DNA of 64,000 bases from Dimargaris cristalligena (GCA_027576995.1 JANBQC010000031.1:1-64000); one strand, 5' to 3'. Numbered from the stretch's first letter, positions 22,378-35,284 are shown. The notes: a model not told the origin generated them from the sequence alone. Made by a program: numbers and translations.

Positions 22378-24416
22378 ATGCCCACCAATACTACTATTCT
22401 GAATATCGACGACCACCCGGGTCACACCAGTCGGACAACATCTACCCGGTTCTCCAATATCCATTACGCCGCCGATACGCCTCCAACCCACCACACTCGG
22501 CACCCCTCATACGACGAGGACGGCCCGCCCGATTCCCTCTTCGATGCCGATTCCATAGCCCTTACCGACCCCACCCCATTCGACCAGTTCGATCCCCTCA
22601 AGGCCGACGGTCCCGACCAGGGCAGCGACTTCCAGGCTTCGGCCTACCCCCAGCTCATCCAGACTGCCGAGTCCAGCGTACTGGGCAGTTTCTTCAACAT
22701 GACCAATGCCATTGTCGGTGCGGGTATCATCGGCCTTCCCTTTGCTTTTAAAGAAGCCGGCTATTTCACGGGGATGATCCTATTACTCACCCTGGCCTAT
22801 ATCACCGACTGGACCCTGCGCCTATTGGCCCACGCCACCAAACTGTCAGGGCGGAGCACCTACCAGGAGTTGGTGTGCTTCTGTTTCGGTCGCATCGGGT
22901 TTCACGCCATTTCCTTCTTCCAATTCGTGTTTGCGTTCGGTGGCATGTGCGCCTTTAATGTCATCATTGGGGACACAGTCCCCCATGTCATTCGGTCAGT
23001 AGTTCCCGGGGTTCTCAGTTCCCCCGTCCTAACGTTCCTCACCTCACGGCGGGCCATGATCACCCTCATCACTCTGTTTATATCCTTTCCGCTGTCGTTG
23101 TACCGCGATATGGGCAAATTGGCCAAAACGAGTGCCCTGGCCCTGGTGGCGATGCTGGTCATCGTCGTCGCCGTAGTCATCGAAGCCCCCAAAGCCGCCC
23201 CCGAACTACGCGGTAATAATATCGGTAAATGGGCCTTCATGAAACCGGATGTGTTCCAGGCTATCGGAGTCATGGGCTTCGCTTTTGTTTGCCATCATAA
23301 TAGCTTTATGATTTATAGTGCGCTGAAAACTCCCACCCTCGATCGGTACGCCCGGGTCATTCGTTTGAGCACGATTCTGTCGGCCACTGTCTGCTTAGTG
23401 CTGGCTTCGGTGGGCTATTTGAACTTCACCGATAAAACTCGAGGTAGGTCATGGTTTCCTCGGATGATTCGGATATATAGGGGTAGTTGTTCTAGGGCAA
23501 TTTTTTTTATTAAAAAAATTGTGTTCAGAATGGTCCATTATCTCACCAAACCCCACCCCATTTATACCTAGACGCCAAGTAGATTGAATCCCACCCGAGC
23601 ATCCCTTGATTCTTTTCAAACACTATTTAGAATAGTATAAAGACGCTTAAAACCGACGTAGGCACATTTCCATTAACTAATATTGCCATACTGATCATCT
23701 ATTTGATATCCTTCCTTTTTCCAACCTACTCTAATCCCCCAGGTAATATCCTCAACAACTTCCCCGACAATAACCTACTCATCAACATTGCCCGATTTTG
23801 TTTCGGGTTCAACATGATCACCACTTTCCCCATGGAGCTTTTGGTCGCCCGAGAAGTCATCGACGGCTATGTGAGCCTTTACAGCCAACCCAAGTCCGCC
23901 TCTAACCACAGTACGGGATACGTCCAGCTCACCGATATGGCCGACCTAGACCCAGATCCAAGTCCGAATCCGATTCCAAATCCAAATTCGGCCAACCACC
24001 CCGACCCCGACCTCGACGACATCAATTCCCTGACCAATCCGTTAACCACGCCTCTACATATAACTCCACCACCTCCCTCCTCCGGCCACATGCCCCAATT
24101 AGCCGAAGTTCCCTTTTCCATGACCCGCCACGTTGGAGTCACCACTGCTATGGTTTTGGCCACCCTGTTCGTCGCCCTATCGGTGTGCGACCTCGGGATT
24201 ATTATTGAATTAACCGGTGGGGTTTCGGCCACCGCTCTGGCATTCATTCTTCCGGCGGCCTGTCATCTTAAACTGGGCTCAGGCCCTCTACTAACTAGAG
24301 CCAAACTGCCCCTGTGGCTGTTGTTGGGGTTCGGTATTTGTGTATTGTTTCTGAGTCCGACTTTAGCTATTTATCGGTTCATTCACCAGGATCCATCCGA
24401 AATGCATATTTGTTAA
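22378..24416 (+). CDS. AVT/SLC38-type vacuolar amino-acid transporter, 579 aa, 2 exons
   Basis: Exons 22378-23443 and 23743-24416 with a 299-base intron (GTAGGT...CCCAG, phase 1). Amino acid/auxin permease family, closest by eye to fungal AVT5/AVT6/AVT7 and animal SLC38A7-type proteins, which move neutral or acidic amino acids across the vacuolar/lysosomal membrane. After a hydrophilic, disordered N-terminus of about 100 residues comes the family's first-helix motif NMTNAIVGAGIIGLPFAFK, then YQELVCFCFGRIG, FGGMCAFNVIIGDTVPHV, GFAFVCHHNSFMIYSAL and, after the intron, INIARFCFGFNMITTFPMEL. About ten or eleven membrane segments can be traced, interrupted by an Asp/Pro/Asn-rich cytosolic loop near residue 430. 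The start is ATG 22378; the frame is open further upstream but has no good ATG. Confidence 0.88.
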
Positions 24417-24947
24417 AAATAGTGCTTTTCTCTCTCTCTCTCTCTCTATCTTCCTCGCTCCGACATTTGCAAATCACACTGTATCTCGTCCATGCATGGT
24501 CTCGAAAAACAATATGCCTTATAAAAGTCTATTAGCCCGCCTTGTAATTTGGGGCTAAGATTTGACCACCCCAATGGTATGTAGAGGTAATGCGGGGTTT
24601 TATTCGACTAGGTCTGGCTCAATATGGGCGAAATTCAGCCCAGCTATAAAAGGGTTTACGTTATACGTGTATGGGGAATATACGGGAAAAATATTTTTAA
24701 CTAGTAATATTGGCCGAATCTAATGGATTTTTCGTTATATAGCTTGGATGAGCTTCTCCCATATAGAAGAAGAGCAATGCCAACTGAATAACTTGGGAGG
24801 AAGCAGAGTCCAGGTTAATGAGATAGCCCTGATCTGGTCAGGTGCTTATCCAATTTGATAACTCCATTGGTAATTTAGATCATTTAGGGCATTTATATCA
24901 CTGCCCTTACCGAGACCTCATAATAGTTAAGCGAGGCAGGCTAAGGT
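24417..24947. other. convergent 3' intergenic region
   Basis: Short TC run at about 24427-24448 directly after the transporter stop. Nothing else seen. Confidence 0.5.
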
Positions 24948-26712
24948 TTACTTCTTGCGGTAAAAGCGAAGCGATATTTGGCCTTGGGGGGTCAAGAAGG
25001 CCACCGCATTATTAGGTACGGCCAAATGACATCTAACCATCGCGTTGCGTCGGACTCGCTTGCTTTTACCACTATAGACCCGTTTCTTAAATTCCTTACT
25101 GGCCTTTTGCCAACCGTACTTTTGGGCGCAGTGGTAAAGGGGCTGTTCTACATCCCAGCGCTCCAGTTCGGGCTTAAAGTGGTCGAGGATAGCCTGGCGA
25201 TCCGGAATTTCGATACTAGCGGCCAAGATAAGCGCCAGAGGGATGTAGCCATCCACCCCGGCGTGCTCGCGAACCTTTTCCAGATACTCGGTTAAGTCAG
25301 CCAGGTTGCCACGCTGAACCAAAATTAAAATGATGGAGTGGACCAAGTTATTGGCCAAATGATGGGGTAGAAGGGTTTGCCGCCAGTTGGTGGCTGGGTC
25401 ATCCAGAGAACCGGCGGCGGCGGCGGAAGTAGTAGTAGTGGTAGTGGCAGCCGGACCCGGTCCATTCTCAGTACCCTGGGCCCCGTTTGCCGCGGGTCCC
25501 CCCCTCCCCCTTTCCCCTTCCCCGTCCTCCGCTTGGTTCAATTCCCGTAGATTTTCCGCAAGGCCAACTACGTCTGGCTGGTCAAGGTGGTAAATATGGC
25601 CATCTTCCCGGGCCACCAGATAATCAGTGACTCGGGCCAAATCCCGGGGAATAAGGGGAGCGATATGTTTGGCTACCCAGGGCGCAAATTCCTGGCGATA
25701 GGCCCAGCCGGTTAATTTGACCAAGGCGGTTATTTTACCGTCCAGGGCCAACTGGAGCACTGGGTAAAAAGCCGCCAGGTTTCGACCCCGGAACTCCGCA
25801 AATCCGGTCGAGCTCGCCTGCCCGTTCCAGATGGCCAGGATGGACGCAACTTCAGACTCTTTCATTTCGGCCGTATGGGTGGGCAAAGATGAAGAATAAG
25901 AATAATCAGAAGAAGAAACGGAAGAAGAGTCGGTGGGGGGCGTGACTCTCTCCTCCTCCTCCTCCTCCCTTTCGGAGCGGGTGCGGTGGAAAGATGGCCA
26001 AGCACGCAAGAGCTTGCTGAAGGATTTGCGCTTGGATGAGTCGTTGGTAGGGCCAGGTTGGTCAAGGCGGTCCAGTCCCAAGTGGTGGAGGGAGGGTCGA
26101 ATAAGTTTGTGAATGACCGAGGGAGTCACAAAACCGTCGAACAGGGGCACTAGCGCGGCTTGGTCTTGAAGCACAGTCGAGGGTTCTGTACCTGCGGGTA
26201 GTGAGTATGGGTCGGGAAGGTGCTTCAGTGTTTTTAGGGCCTATCCCGAAAATTATATATACAGTGTAGTTAATATATATATATAGCAATTCAATCAAGA
26301 TTAGACAATTGGCCATACACTTCTAAAGATACCACTGCCACTCCCTCTCCCAGCCATCTCAATCAAAATGGAGCTTTAGGGAAAACCTGCTGCTGTACAC
26401 TTTAATGTGTGTCTTCACCACTTCCCAGCACGCTTCCCCGAGTCAAGTGATATATAAGGTTGTCTATTAATATACAGTCCGAGCACTTACCAAGTCCACT
26501 ACATTTTGCCGATACTTCATAATCATTTCCCGCCATTTGGAGGTGGCCGTGGCACCGGCGAAATGGGCCTCGATGGGGGTGTCTTTCAGAATGTGTGCTT
26601 GTATTTCGTATGGCATGTCGGTGATATCGTCGATGGTAGCGCCATGGCCGGTTGGCGGCATCTGAATTACCGCTGCAAAGAAAATAAGGGTACCCACAAT
26701 AGATGACCTCAT
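24948..26712 (-). CDS. signal peptide + F-box-like motif + helical protein, 496 aa, 3-exon model
   Basis: Favoured model, in minus-strand order: exon 1 26712-26491, exon 2 26357-26333 (25 bases), exon 3 26191-24948. Donors are GTAAGT and GTATCT, acceptors TTGAG and CCGCAG, and phases agree. Exon 1 encodes a signal-peptide-like start (MRSSIVGTLIFFAAVIQM) followed at once by an F-box-like helix pair (ITDMPYEIQAHIL, then TATSKWREMIMKYRQNVVDL). Exon 3 encodes a mostly alpha-helical, partly low-complexity protein with acidic Glu, poly-Ser and poly-Thr runs, and a basic C-terminus (SGKSKRVRRN ... FYRKK). F-box proteins normally serve as SCF substrate adaptors in cytosol or nucleus, so a leading signal peptide is odd. 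Alternative: exon 1 belongs to another transcript, and the main gene starts at ATG 26357 (422 aa). Function not recognised. Exon 3 is the surest part. Confidence 0.55.
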
Positions 26713-28114
26713 GATCAATTGATTAATTGTTTTTTTTGGAGGGAGGGGAGATATTTTAGACTATTGCGAGTGGTGGATTGGTTTAAATATAAATATAAGT
26801 GAAATGGTTGGTATTTGTGCCTGAAATTCGAGAGGGTTAAATGGGAAATACGCCTGGCGAGCTACTATAGGAAATGAGGGGTTGAGTTGACAGAGTGAAG
26901 CACGCACGCTATTAAACCCCAATTGAAAAGTTGGGTAAAAATATCCCAACCTATATAAAAAAAGAAATGTATAAACTTAACTGTCTAAAAGCAAATGTTG
27001 CTCTGCTTAACACCAAATTGGGGGTTTCGAAGGGATATCTGGGTTTTTATATTCAAATGGAGGGCCTTACTTGATTATGACCCTGCTCATGGCTGGGTAG
27101 GACCAAATTTCCTCGGTGTAGCCCTTCCCTCCCCCCCTTTCTTTTTGGCCGATTGTTCCCCTTAGTGCCGCCGGAGTAACACACACGCAATCGAAGATTC
27201 TCAGACCAGCCCAAGTCGTCTCATTAGTAAAAAAAAAGGCAGACGTGTGGTATCAACTGGGCTGGTAAATGAAAACGGTAGCTAATCTGAATTTTACTTG
27301 GTGCCTTAGTCATTAATCGACCAGTCGTTGAATTCAGAATGAAAGCCACGCGTAAATAGGAACATGCGAAATTTCTTGCCGACTTTATCTCCCTTACATA
27401 GCACCACATCAGCCACCAGAAGACCCAGCCCTTTGAAAAGAAACCCTTTTGTTGCCAAACTTGGCCTTCGTCATTTTAAACGGGGAATACGCCACAGGTT
27501 ACACCTTCACTCAATACCTATTTAACTATGGACACTATTATAAAAATATAAATAAGCGGAAAACGCAAGGTCTTGCAGGGATTACTCAAACGATTATAGT
27601 GAAACAGAAATGGCCCCAGGGGACATTGGTGGAGGACTAATTGGTTGTATCGACTTAGTTAAGGATTTAGAAAATGGTATTCAGTGTAAAACGATGCCCC
27701 AAGCAACGGGTCTATTACGCCAAGGATATGGCCACTATGGGACTGGAAACATAGACTTCCAATGCTTACACCATGGGGGTAATTGAGCGAGCCAAGGCGT
27801 ACCCAGACGGGTGGGTCATCTGGGGATATTTTAAGAGCCAAGGATGACTGGTTTCCCATCTACCACTGCCCTCCATCGACGCTATAAGCTGTTCCCTGTA
27901 CAATTTCGGGATTCTGGCCCAATCAACCCTTGGGAAAAATTGGTACAGAAGCATGCTAAATACGCGAAGCGACTTACCCATAACAGCGGATGATACAGCT
28001 TTTTAATTAGACATCAATATACAATATCATTTGCATCACTTCATTTCCGAATAGCCGAGTCGTCGCCAGGGGCAGTCCAATAGGTATGCCCATACGTCTA
28101 AAGGAATGGGTCCA
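26713..28114. other. spacer between F-box-like gene and SFR1
   Basis: No gene I can support. A 71-codon minus-strand frame at 27766-27981 starts with ATG but has an ATGG|GTAAGT junction at its own start, so it may be intronic or chance. No RNA gene seen. Confidence 0.45.
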
Positions 28115-29170
28115 TCAGCAAAAATCCTCATCATCTTCATCATAACCGATGGTTGAATAGTCAATGGCCATCATATCCAATAAAAATTTAAGGCTCATGG
28201 TGGACTCAGCGGGGGTACTGGGGGGAGGTGGTCCATAATCCAACGACTCGAGGTGAGGACAATCGGTAGCGTCTCCGCGGGTCCCTTCATTCATATCCGA
28301 TGACGATGGTCCGTAGTGGTTATCCTGGAAGGAAGGCCGAGTGGAATTGTTCACGAGGGAGCCGAGGGTTTCCGGATTAATGTCCTTCATTTGGTCAAAC
28401 AAATACCGCAGGGCGTCTTGGGCCGCGGTCCGCCACTTAACGATGAGATCTTCAAGGGTATCGGATTCGTTCTGACCGATATGTACGTATCATCATATTC
28501 GATATTGTAAATAGCAGGTGAAAAGGTAAATATTATAGTTATTTACGGCTGCCGGTCGAGAAAGGCGTTCCACCCACCGCCCGCTTTGAAAATGACCAAT
28601 ATTCAGTGGGGGAGAGGGGGTCGGGGTAGTGCTAATATATATACAGATATATATACAATGGGACCATGGCAACATTACCTGTTTGATTATCGATTTGACC
28701 AGATTGATTTTCCGGAGCTGGGTTTCAATATCCTCTAATTTCAGGGCAAGTTCTTTTTTTCTACTATTCGCGGCAGTGAGGGTGGGGTTTGCGAGAATCT
28801 GGGATTTGGTGCGGGTCCCAAATAGCTGTCGTTTTGGTGAGACTATATTGCTCATTGGTGGGGTCAGTCTCGAGGGCGTCCGCACAGTAGTGGAGGCATC
28901 CCCGGTTACGGTACGCGGACCTGCGCTTTGGGCTGGCTGCTGTTGGGTGGCAGAAACCCTAAGTGGTGAACGAAATGGTTTGGACAAACGGCCGCCAGTG
29001 GATGTCCGTAACCGTTTAACAACAGGTTGGACGGGCGTCGTATCGGCATTGGTAATTTTAATCTTTGCAGGATCTGTCGTAGGCCGGGCATTTGTTACTG
29101 GGGGGGATTTGGGTGTAATAGGAGATAGAGGGGCCTCTTCTGCGACCAGCGGACCGACTGCATTGTACAT
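28115..29170 (-). CDS. SFR1: Swi5-partner recombination mediator Sfr1/Mei5, 282 aa, 2 exons
   Basis: Exons 29170-28679 and 28471-28115, with a 207-base intron (GTAATG...GTCAG, phase 0). Sfr1/Mei5 forms a complex with Swi5 that stabilises Rad51 and Dmc1 filaments in homologous recombination. The N-terminal half is a Ser/Thr/Pro-rich disordered region with basic patches, typical of the DNA-binding arm of Sfr1. The C-terminal half is a coiled coil: ANSRKKELALKLEDIETQLR, then KINLVKSIIKQ joined across the intron to NESDTLEDLIVKWRTAAQDA, and a terminal MSLKFLLDMMAIDYSTIGYD followed by an acidic end. The 'LEDLIVKWRTAAQ' segment and the closing helix match the Sfr1/SFR1 family well. ATG 29170 was chosen because the frame upstream has no other ATG. 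It points away from RAD17, a gene of related function. Confidence 0.85.
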
Positions 29171-29656
29171 ACCAAGGGGGAGGGTAAAGCTAAGTAAATA
29201 ATTTGTATGGCATACCCGTTCCACTCACATGGTACACCGTTATAATGCAGGCAAAGGTGTCGGGAGGTTTGGGTGGCTTGTGGCAGAAACATTACAAGGA
29301 AATCAGGCATAGTCCTACCTGGTTGCTTGGGAATAAAGTAGAGGTACCAGGCATGGTCGGGCGTGAGTGTATACCGTCGCCGTACGGCTATTTTTTGATC
29401 GATGAGAGTTGAAAGTAGTTCTTCGGAGGTACTATCACATTGAGACTAGGCCAATTGTGGCCGGTAGATAGACCATGCGTATTAATATAATAAGAGCAAT
29501 ATATATTATTAAGGAGAAAAGGCGGCGGCCGACAAATCTATTGCGGCCAGGAAAATATCCAGCGGTTCTGGCCCACTATCGGCAAGCCCCACATCACATT
29601 CATAGATGCGAACTATTGATGTCGAAGGCAATAATGGCTTAGGAGAATTGGCTTAC

Positions 29657-29851
29657 CAAGTGGTCTGTTAATAGGTCGGCCAGAAGGTCCTCGGCTATAA
29701 CCCAATATTCGGGGAAACGCTGCTCGGTGTGGGCCAGTACGGCAGGGAGCTCCTTGTCGATGAGCTGGCGTATACCGTCGACTATGGTCAGGTTTATCGA
29801 GGCGGTGCCGGAGGTACCCACCGGCCGAGGGAGGGGATCCAGTTCAGGCAT
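29657..29851 (-). CDS. first exon of an unresolved small gene, 65 codons
   Basis: ATG at 29851 (MPELDPLPRPVG) followed by a helical stretch (VDGIRQLIDKELPAV ... EYWVIAEDLLADLLTDHL) with good codon usage, ending at a clean TTG|GTAAGC donor (29656). The continuation is unclear: the nearest acceptor (CATCAATAG, about 29613) gives only 25 further residues in phase, whereas a better-looking frame in the same place (VRIYECDVGLADSGPEP, to a stop near 29520) is out of phase. The protein is not recognised. It sits between SFR1 and RAD17 and reads in the SFR1 direction. Confidence 0.45.
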
Positions 29852-30405
29852 TGGAACAACGAAGACTGAACAATACTGTATAATATAGTTAACAGCAGAA
29901 GAGCTTGCTAAGGCAGCGAAGAAGAGTCTGGTTAAGTGAATGGGCTTTAGCTAGACAAAAGGCTTCCACTGCTCTGCTTGAGGGTTGGAATTGCTACTGC
30001 GCCACTTAGCGTACACTCTCTCCTTTCTGCTATTGTGAGCCTACTTGGACGGGGCTGACTGAAGGGGGGGGGGGTACAATAAAAGGCGAAAAGGTGGGAA
30101 GTATATATAGCTTGGGCGTGGTGTTGGTCCGTAACCACTGCCAGACTTATGTGACTGGGAGAGGAACCTCTTTGCCGATTCCAGCCAGGCCATTTTTAAA
30201 CCGAACGTCGTGCCACACTATTTTTCGACGCCCTCCGCATTCCACGCTGGCACTGTTTACCCATAACCAGGGTAGAACTTAGCTGCTGGCGGTGCGCAGT
30301 GGGAAAAAAACGTGCCGACCCCTTGTTCATTCCCTACCGGCACATTATTATTATTTGACTTGCTTATTCGTTTTTCGTTCCTCCTCTTGGGCATTACAAG
30401 CCGCC
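29852..30405. other. divergent promoter region upstream of RAD17
   Basis: About 550 bases between the small minus-strand exon and RAD17. Contains a nine-G run near 30063 and no CDS. Confidence 0.5.
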
Positions 30406-33135
30406 ATGCAAATGCGTAAACGCCGGCTACGGCCGTCCACTGTCGTGACGGATAAGCCAAGTCCGACGGTAACCAGTCCAGCCCGAAAACGAGCTAAAGT
30501 TGAAGAGCAGCCCTCGCAAACCCGCAATCCTTCCGAATCCACCCCGACGGCTCCACCCCCCCCTACTTCACCAGCCGACCTTGCACCGAAGTCGGTATCC
30601 CAAGACCACTCTTCATACGAACCTGCAGACTCCGCTGACCCACCGCCCCGAAGAACTCGTCCAAAACCACGGGCGGTGATTAGTATCCTCTCCGACAGTT
30701 CGGCCGATGAAAGTGTCGAAGGAGGCGGCTCCGACGATGCGGATTTCTCGGAACCAGCCGTCACCACCGACGCCGCCCGGCTACAAAAACCCACTCAGCG
30801 CCCGATTTTATTACCCGTTGCTAAATCCACCCGGTCCCGTTTAACCAGTATCACTAGCAGCAAGTGGGCCTTCAGCAGCCCATCCAATTCCCCTCGGAAT
30901 ATAGGGCTCAACCCCGATGAGTCCGCCCTGTCGCCATCGTTGGCAATGTCGGCCCCTACACGGCCCAACTATCCCGCTGGTTTACAGTCCCGGAGTCTGT
31001 CGATCCCGCAGGATTTCTTCGCGCGCGCCCTTAATCTGGAATCCCCCCCGGTCGGGTGCGGCAAAGGCAACGGCGTCCCCAAGACCGACACCGAACTTTG
31101 GGTAGACAAGTATGCCCCCCAAGATGTAACGGATCTGGCGGTGCACAAGCGTAAAATTCTTGAGGTGCAGAATTGGCTACAGGGGGCGTTGGTCGAACTT
31201 AGGGCCTCAGGTACCCGGCCCTGGCTCAAACGGATACTGATTCTGACTGGACCGCCCGGTGTGGGTAAAACGACCACGCTCAGATTAGTGGCTAAACAGC
31301 TCGATATACCGAGATCGGAGTGGATCAACCCCGTACACTTGGCCCAAGATATCAATGACACATCGTATGCCACCGGTGAAGGTAATTATCTACACTTACG
31401 TAGGGCACTCTTTAATTGACTCCGTTACCGCCCTTCGGCTTGGGTAAACGGACTTATTGTACTTGCGGAGTTTTTTCGGCAGCGCTGCATTTGAGTCAAT
31501 TCAGTACCACTAAGCTATACCATCGCCCTATCTCATTTTTCTACCGCTTCCATTATTACACTTACGATGCCTATTTTCTGGGGCCCTTTCCTTTTCGAAC
31601 CCCTATACCATCATGCAGTCGACTCCCTAGCTCGGAAATTCGAGCTGTTCATTCGGAAAGCGGACCGCTATACCCCACTGGCCATGGCCACACCAACTGC
31701 TACTATTGCTACCCCCATCGCCACGCCACCCGAGCCGCCTAACCAGCAGTTAGTCGTCATTGAAGATTTCCCCAATTTGACCCAACCGGCTACTAAACGG
31801 GTCTTCGAAGACTGCCTGCGTCACTATACTGCACCCCGGCCATTGCGTGCGTTCCCCCTAGTACTAATCATCAGCGAGTGCATTTCACGCCATAGCTTAT
31901 TGGAAGAGGCCAGTGGCGGACCGGCGGGGCGGAATGGACGAAGTTTTGGAGAGGCGCTCGAGAATTTCCGGCAGGTCATCCCCAGAGACGTGTTAGACTC
32001 CCCCCTGGTTACGCGAATCAACTTTAATCCCATTGCTCCGACCCTCCTCACTAAAGCCCTCAAACGGATATGGTCCCTCGAATGCCATTGCCACCCATGG
32101 TCCCAAAATCGCCGCCCGTTACTTAATGAATCGGCCGTTTTGCCCATGGTGGTGGCGGAATGCCACGGTGACATTCGAAACGCCTTAAATACGCTTCAAC
32201 TAACTAGCCGCACGCTACCCTCGTCCCCGGTGCCCGGATCTGCTGGATCATCGCGGTCGCGACCGGGGCGGCCATCAGGGGGCCGGGAATCCAGTTTCGA
32301 TTTGTTCCACGCCATGGGTAAAGTCCTGTACAATAAGCGGCGCCCAACATCTCCGGGAAGCGACGCTAGACCCGAAACCCCGGCCGAAGCAATTCTGGAA
32401 CACGTACCCGTCGACTACGACCTGTTTGTCCTCTTTTTACACCAAAACTACCTGGCCTTTACGGGGGATATCGACGACGCGGCCCTGGCGAGTGAGCGGC
32501 TCAGCGATGCCGATGGGTTGGTGGTGGGGCAGGGAGGCTGGGCCCACCAAATGACCAGTGGTCCCTACCAGGCCTTGACCACCGTACGGGGTTTGGCGGA
32601 ATCCCTGCGTACACCCGCGGATGGACCCGACGGACCCGCCCCGCGAGTGGGGGGACTCTTACAGATGAGTAAACCGCAGTTTTGGGCGGTGGCTAAACAG
32701 CGCCGGGAAAATCTAGCAGTGGCCCAAACGGTCCAGGCGCGCACGCGTGTTCCAGCCGAGGAGACTTACGGGGGAACCAAAACGTCCCTAGCTCTCGAAA
32801 CCGCTTGTCTGGAACTGTACCCCTATTGGCATACTGTCCTACAGAACCGAATCCAGCAGACCCAGTCACAGCTACATCGACCAAGACCACCTCTACCTTC
32901 GGTAGAACGGGACTTGGGTCGACTCTGTGCGGACCTGGATCAACTTTGCCGGTTTAGTTCCCGGCCTAACCGGGAAGCCCGGTGCGCCGATGCCGAGGAT
33001 TGGGCGGACCAGGATCGTAGTACCGAAGATCTCATGGATAGTCAACCAGCGTCTATTCAATTACCTTTAGATGGCCTAGCCGAGCCCACCCACGGCGACC
33101 TTTCGGACGACCCCATCGAGGATATGAGTGACTAG
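30406..33135 (+). CDS. RAD17: checkpoint clamp loader Rad17/Rad24, 830 aa, 2 exons
   Basis: Exons 30406-31381 and 31619-33135, with a 237-base intron (GTAATT...GCAG, phase 1). Rad17 with Rfc2-5 loads the 9-1-1 clamp at damaged DNA and starts checkpoint signalling in the nucleus. Residues 1-220 are disordered, with a basic KRKRAK-like stretch. The AAA+ part begins with LWVDKYAPQDVTDLAVHKRK (the Rad17 entry motif), then Walker A GPPGVGKTT (about residues 280-289), and after the intron Walker B VVIEDFPNLTQPATK (about 371). The lid/collar region includes NPIAPTLLTKALKRIW and ECHGDIRNALNTLQ. The C-terminal part (LEHVPVDYDLFVLFLHQNYL, LYPYWHTVL) also fits Rad17, and the end is acidic. ATG 30406 lies in a GCCGCCATG context; upstream in-frame codons lack ATG. 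Confidence 0.93.
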
Positions 33136-35284
33136 GAGTATTGCTTCCAATTAGCTTGAAACTGTCTCTTTTCATTTTCCAACCCAATTGTAGGCTCCTA
33201 AATTAATATCCGGAAAAAAAAGAACGACAACAACCCGTAATTTTGTGTATTTTATAAATATAATTAATTTTTGGCATTGCAGCTATCCCTTTTGGTCAGG
33301 TCAGGATTTCCGGTTTTATCACAATGAAATTTGACTTAGATGGGCGTTTCTGTGTATTAAACCGATGTCTTGCGTGATTAAAGGATGCTCATGGAATGAA
33401 ATCGGCCTATTTTTAGTCTCCAGTTGAACTATTTTTGAAGGTGGCAATTTATCCGATGTAGCGAATTGGCTCACTTGAATGGGTTATTGAACATATAGAG
33501 CCAATGGCCACTAGTGTAATGGATAGTGTACGTGGTATTGGAGATGTTGGTCTTAGTGGTTATGAGTATAGAATTAACTGGCGTAACGGGAGGGGGTGCT
33601 AGCTACTGTAAGCCGTGTGCCAAAAGGTGGCCCGGTTATCCAGTACAGGCTCTAACAGACTGCAGCTGTTTAGTTAAAAAATGGGGATTGGCGCTACTGT
33701 TAACCGATTATACACTTTCCGAGAGGAGACTGTATCCCATTAGGACGTAGTCTTGCAGACCTTGGCCACTTCCCTGATATAAACCCATCTAATTGCATGT
33801 CAATAAAGCTAAGACTATACCCCCTATTACTGCCATAACTTCGGCTAGACGGCCTTTTTGACCTTTCAATATTGGATTTATATCCTGATACTTTTGCCAC
33901 CCGTAAGGAGATTCCAATGGACTGTTATTACAAGAGGTGGCAGACCAATGGTAATGAAAAGGGAGCTGGAGAAACTGGCGAATCCGACGGCGACTCGCGA
34001 AAGCAGCTCACGGGTTGTTAAATGTGCAACATGCACCATGGTGGGTAACCCCTGTCCACTGAGGGATCTCCGCTTTAGTCATTACTCTATCATTGTTGTC
34101 CCAATAGACGAATGTCGGAGTCCGAAATACAGCCACATCCGGCTAATATAGTACTCCCAATAACATAAACCGATGCGTTTTGAATGCGCCCCTCTTATCT
34201 AACACATGTCCTATGGTATTCTATACCTAGTGCCCTGGAGGCATTGCATAAATGCCGACGGTCGGTGAGTAATTGACGGGCCCAAGTGCACCAAAGCTAC
34301 CCCAAAGAAACAGGGCGCGTTACCTCAAGCAGGTGACTTTTAAGCAACCGACCATTTAAAGGAACAGGTTTTGCGTGACCGTGTGGGTTACCTAGACGGT
34401 CACCTATTTTCCCACTATGCCAATAGCAACATAACAGTGGTATTCCATGCCGGAATTAACTCGGGCAATTTCCTTTTACCCATAGGCATGTCGGGGAGAC
34501 CAAAGGACCAAGGTATACGCTCTATGGTTGGCACTAGTTCTTTTAGCTTCGCCTACCGAAAATTTCCTTGAACCCCATGCATAGTCTTCAATTTCACGGG
34601 AAGTGCTAGGGTTGCTGACCCCCTCTCTCCCGCTACGTCTTCACAACTCTCCAGTCTCACAAACCTACGCCCCTGGGGCAGGTTGAGTGACACAGTGCAA
34701 CTTTAGCGGGGAGAAGGAGAGCGAGCTAGGCTATACTCTTCAATATTCACCCATTTCCAATATTGGAAAGAGCTAGCAGGCGAAGGAAAGGGGAGGCAAG
34801 GCTACACCTCGTAATGGTGGGAAAACAAAAATAACATATTCAACTGTAGGCATAAATCACCAATGATTCCGGAAAAGCGGGTGCCGTTCAAGCATGGGGT
34901 CAAGTTGAGCCGGAATTGACCCAACGGAGCTGTATACCCCACGGCAAGAGACGGGGCAAGACCGGCCTTCTGTAATATATATATATATATTGGTACAGGG
35001 CATCTCCCTATTCCGTTGAGGTCATTCTTTGATTAATTATATCCACTTCTAATTGACTACCATTTGCGAATTTATCCGTCCATTAGTGCATGAAAGCAAG
35101 CGCTGCTTAGTTTCCAATAGTCCCGTCGACGACTCGCCCGTGGTATAGCACTACACTGCAAATACTGCCCCAGTGCGCTAGTTTGATTGCCAGCCTTTTA
35201 CAGGAGTGTGCACGCATACCTATTTTAGTTCACATTTAATTAACCCGTCCATTGCTTAAGCCACTTAATTGTTATTCGCCCGGT
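33136..35284. other. 2.1-kb spacer between RAD17 and secreted protein A
   Basis: AT-rich, with an AT run at 34975-34991 about 300 bases before the next gene. The largest frames (33858-34151, 33526-33750) have poor codon use and no motifs. No tRNA seen. Confidence 0.5.
34975..34991. repeat. AT-dinucleotide run, possible TATA region
   Basis: ATATATATATATATAT followed by TGGTACAGGG, about 295 bases upstream of the ATG at 35285. Confidence 0.55.
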
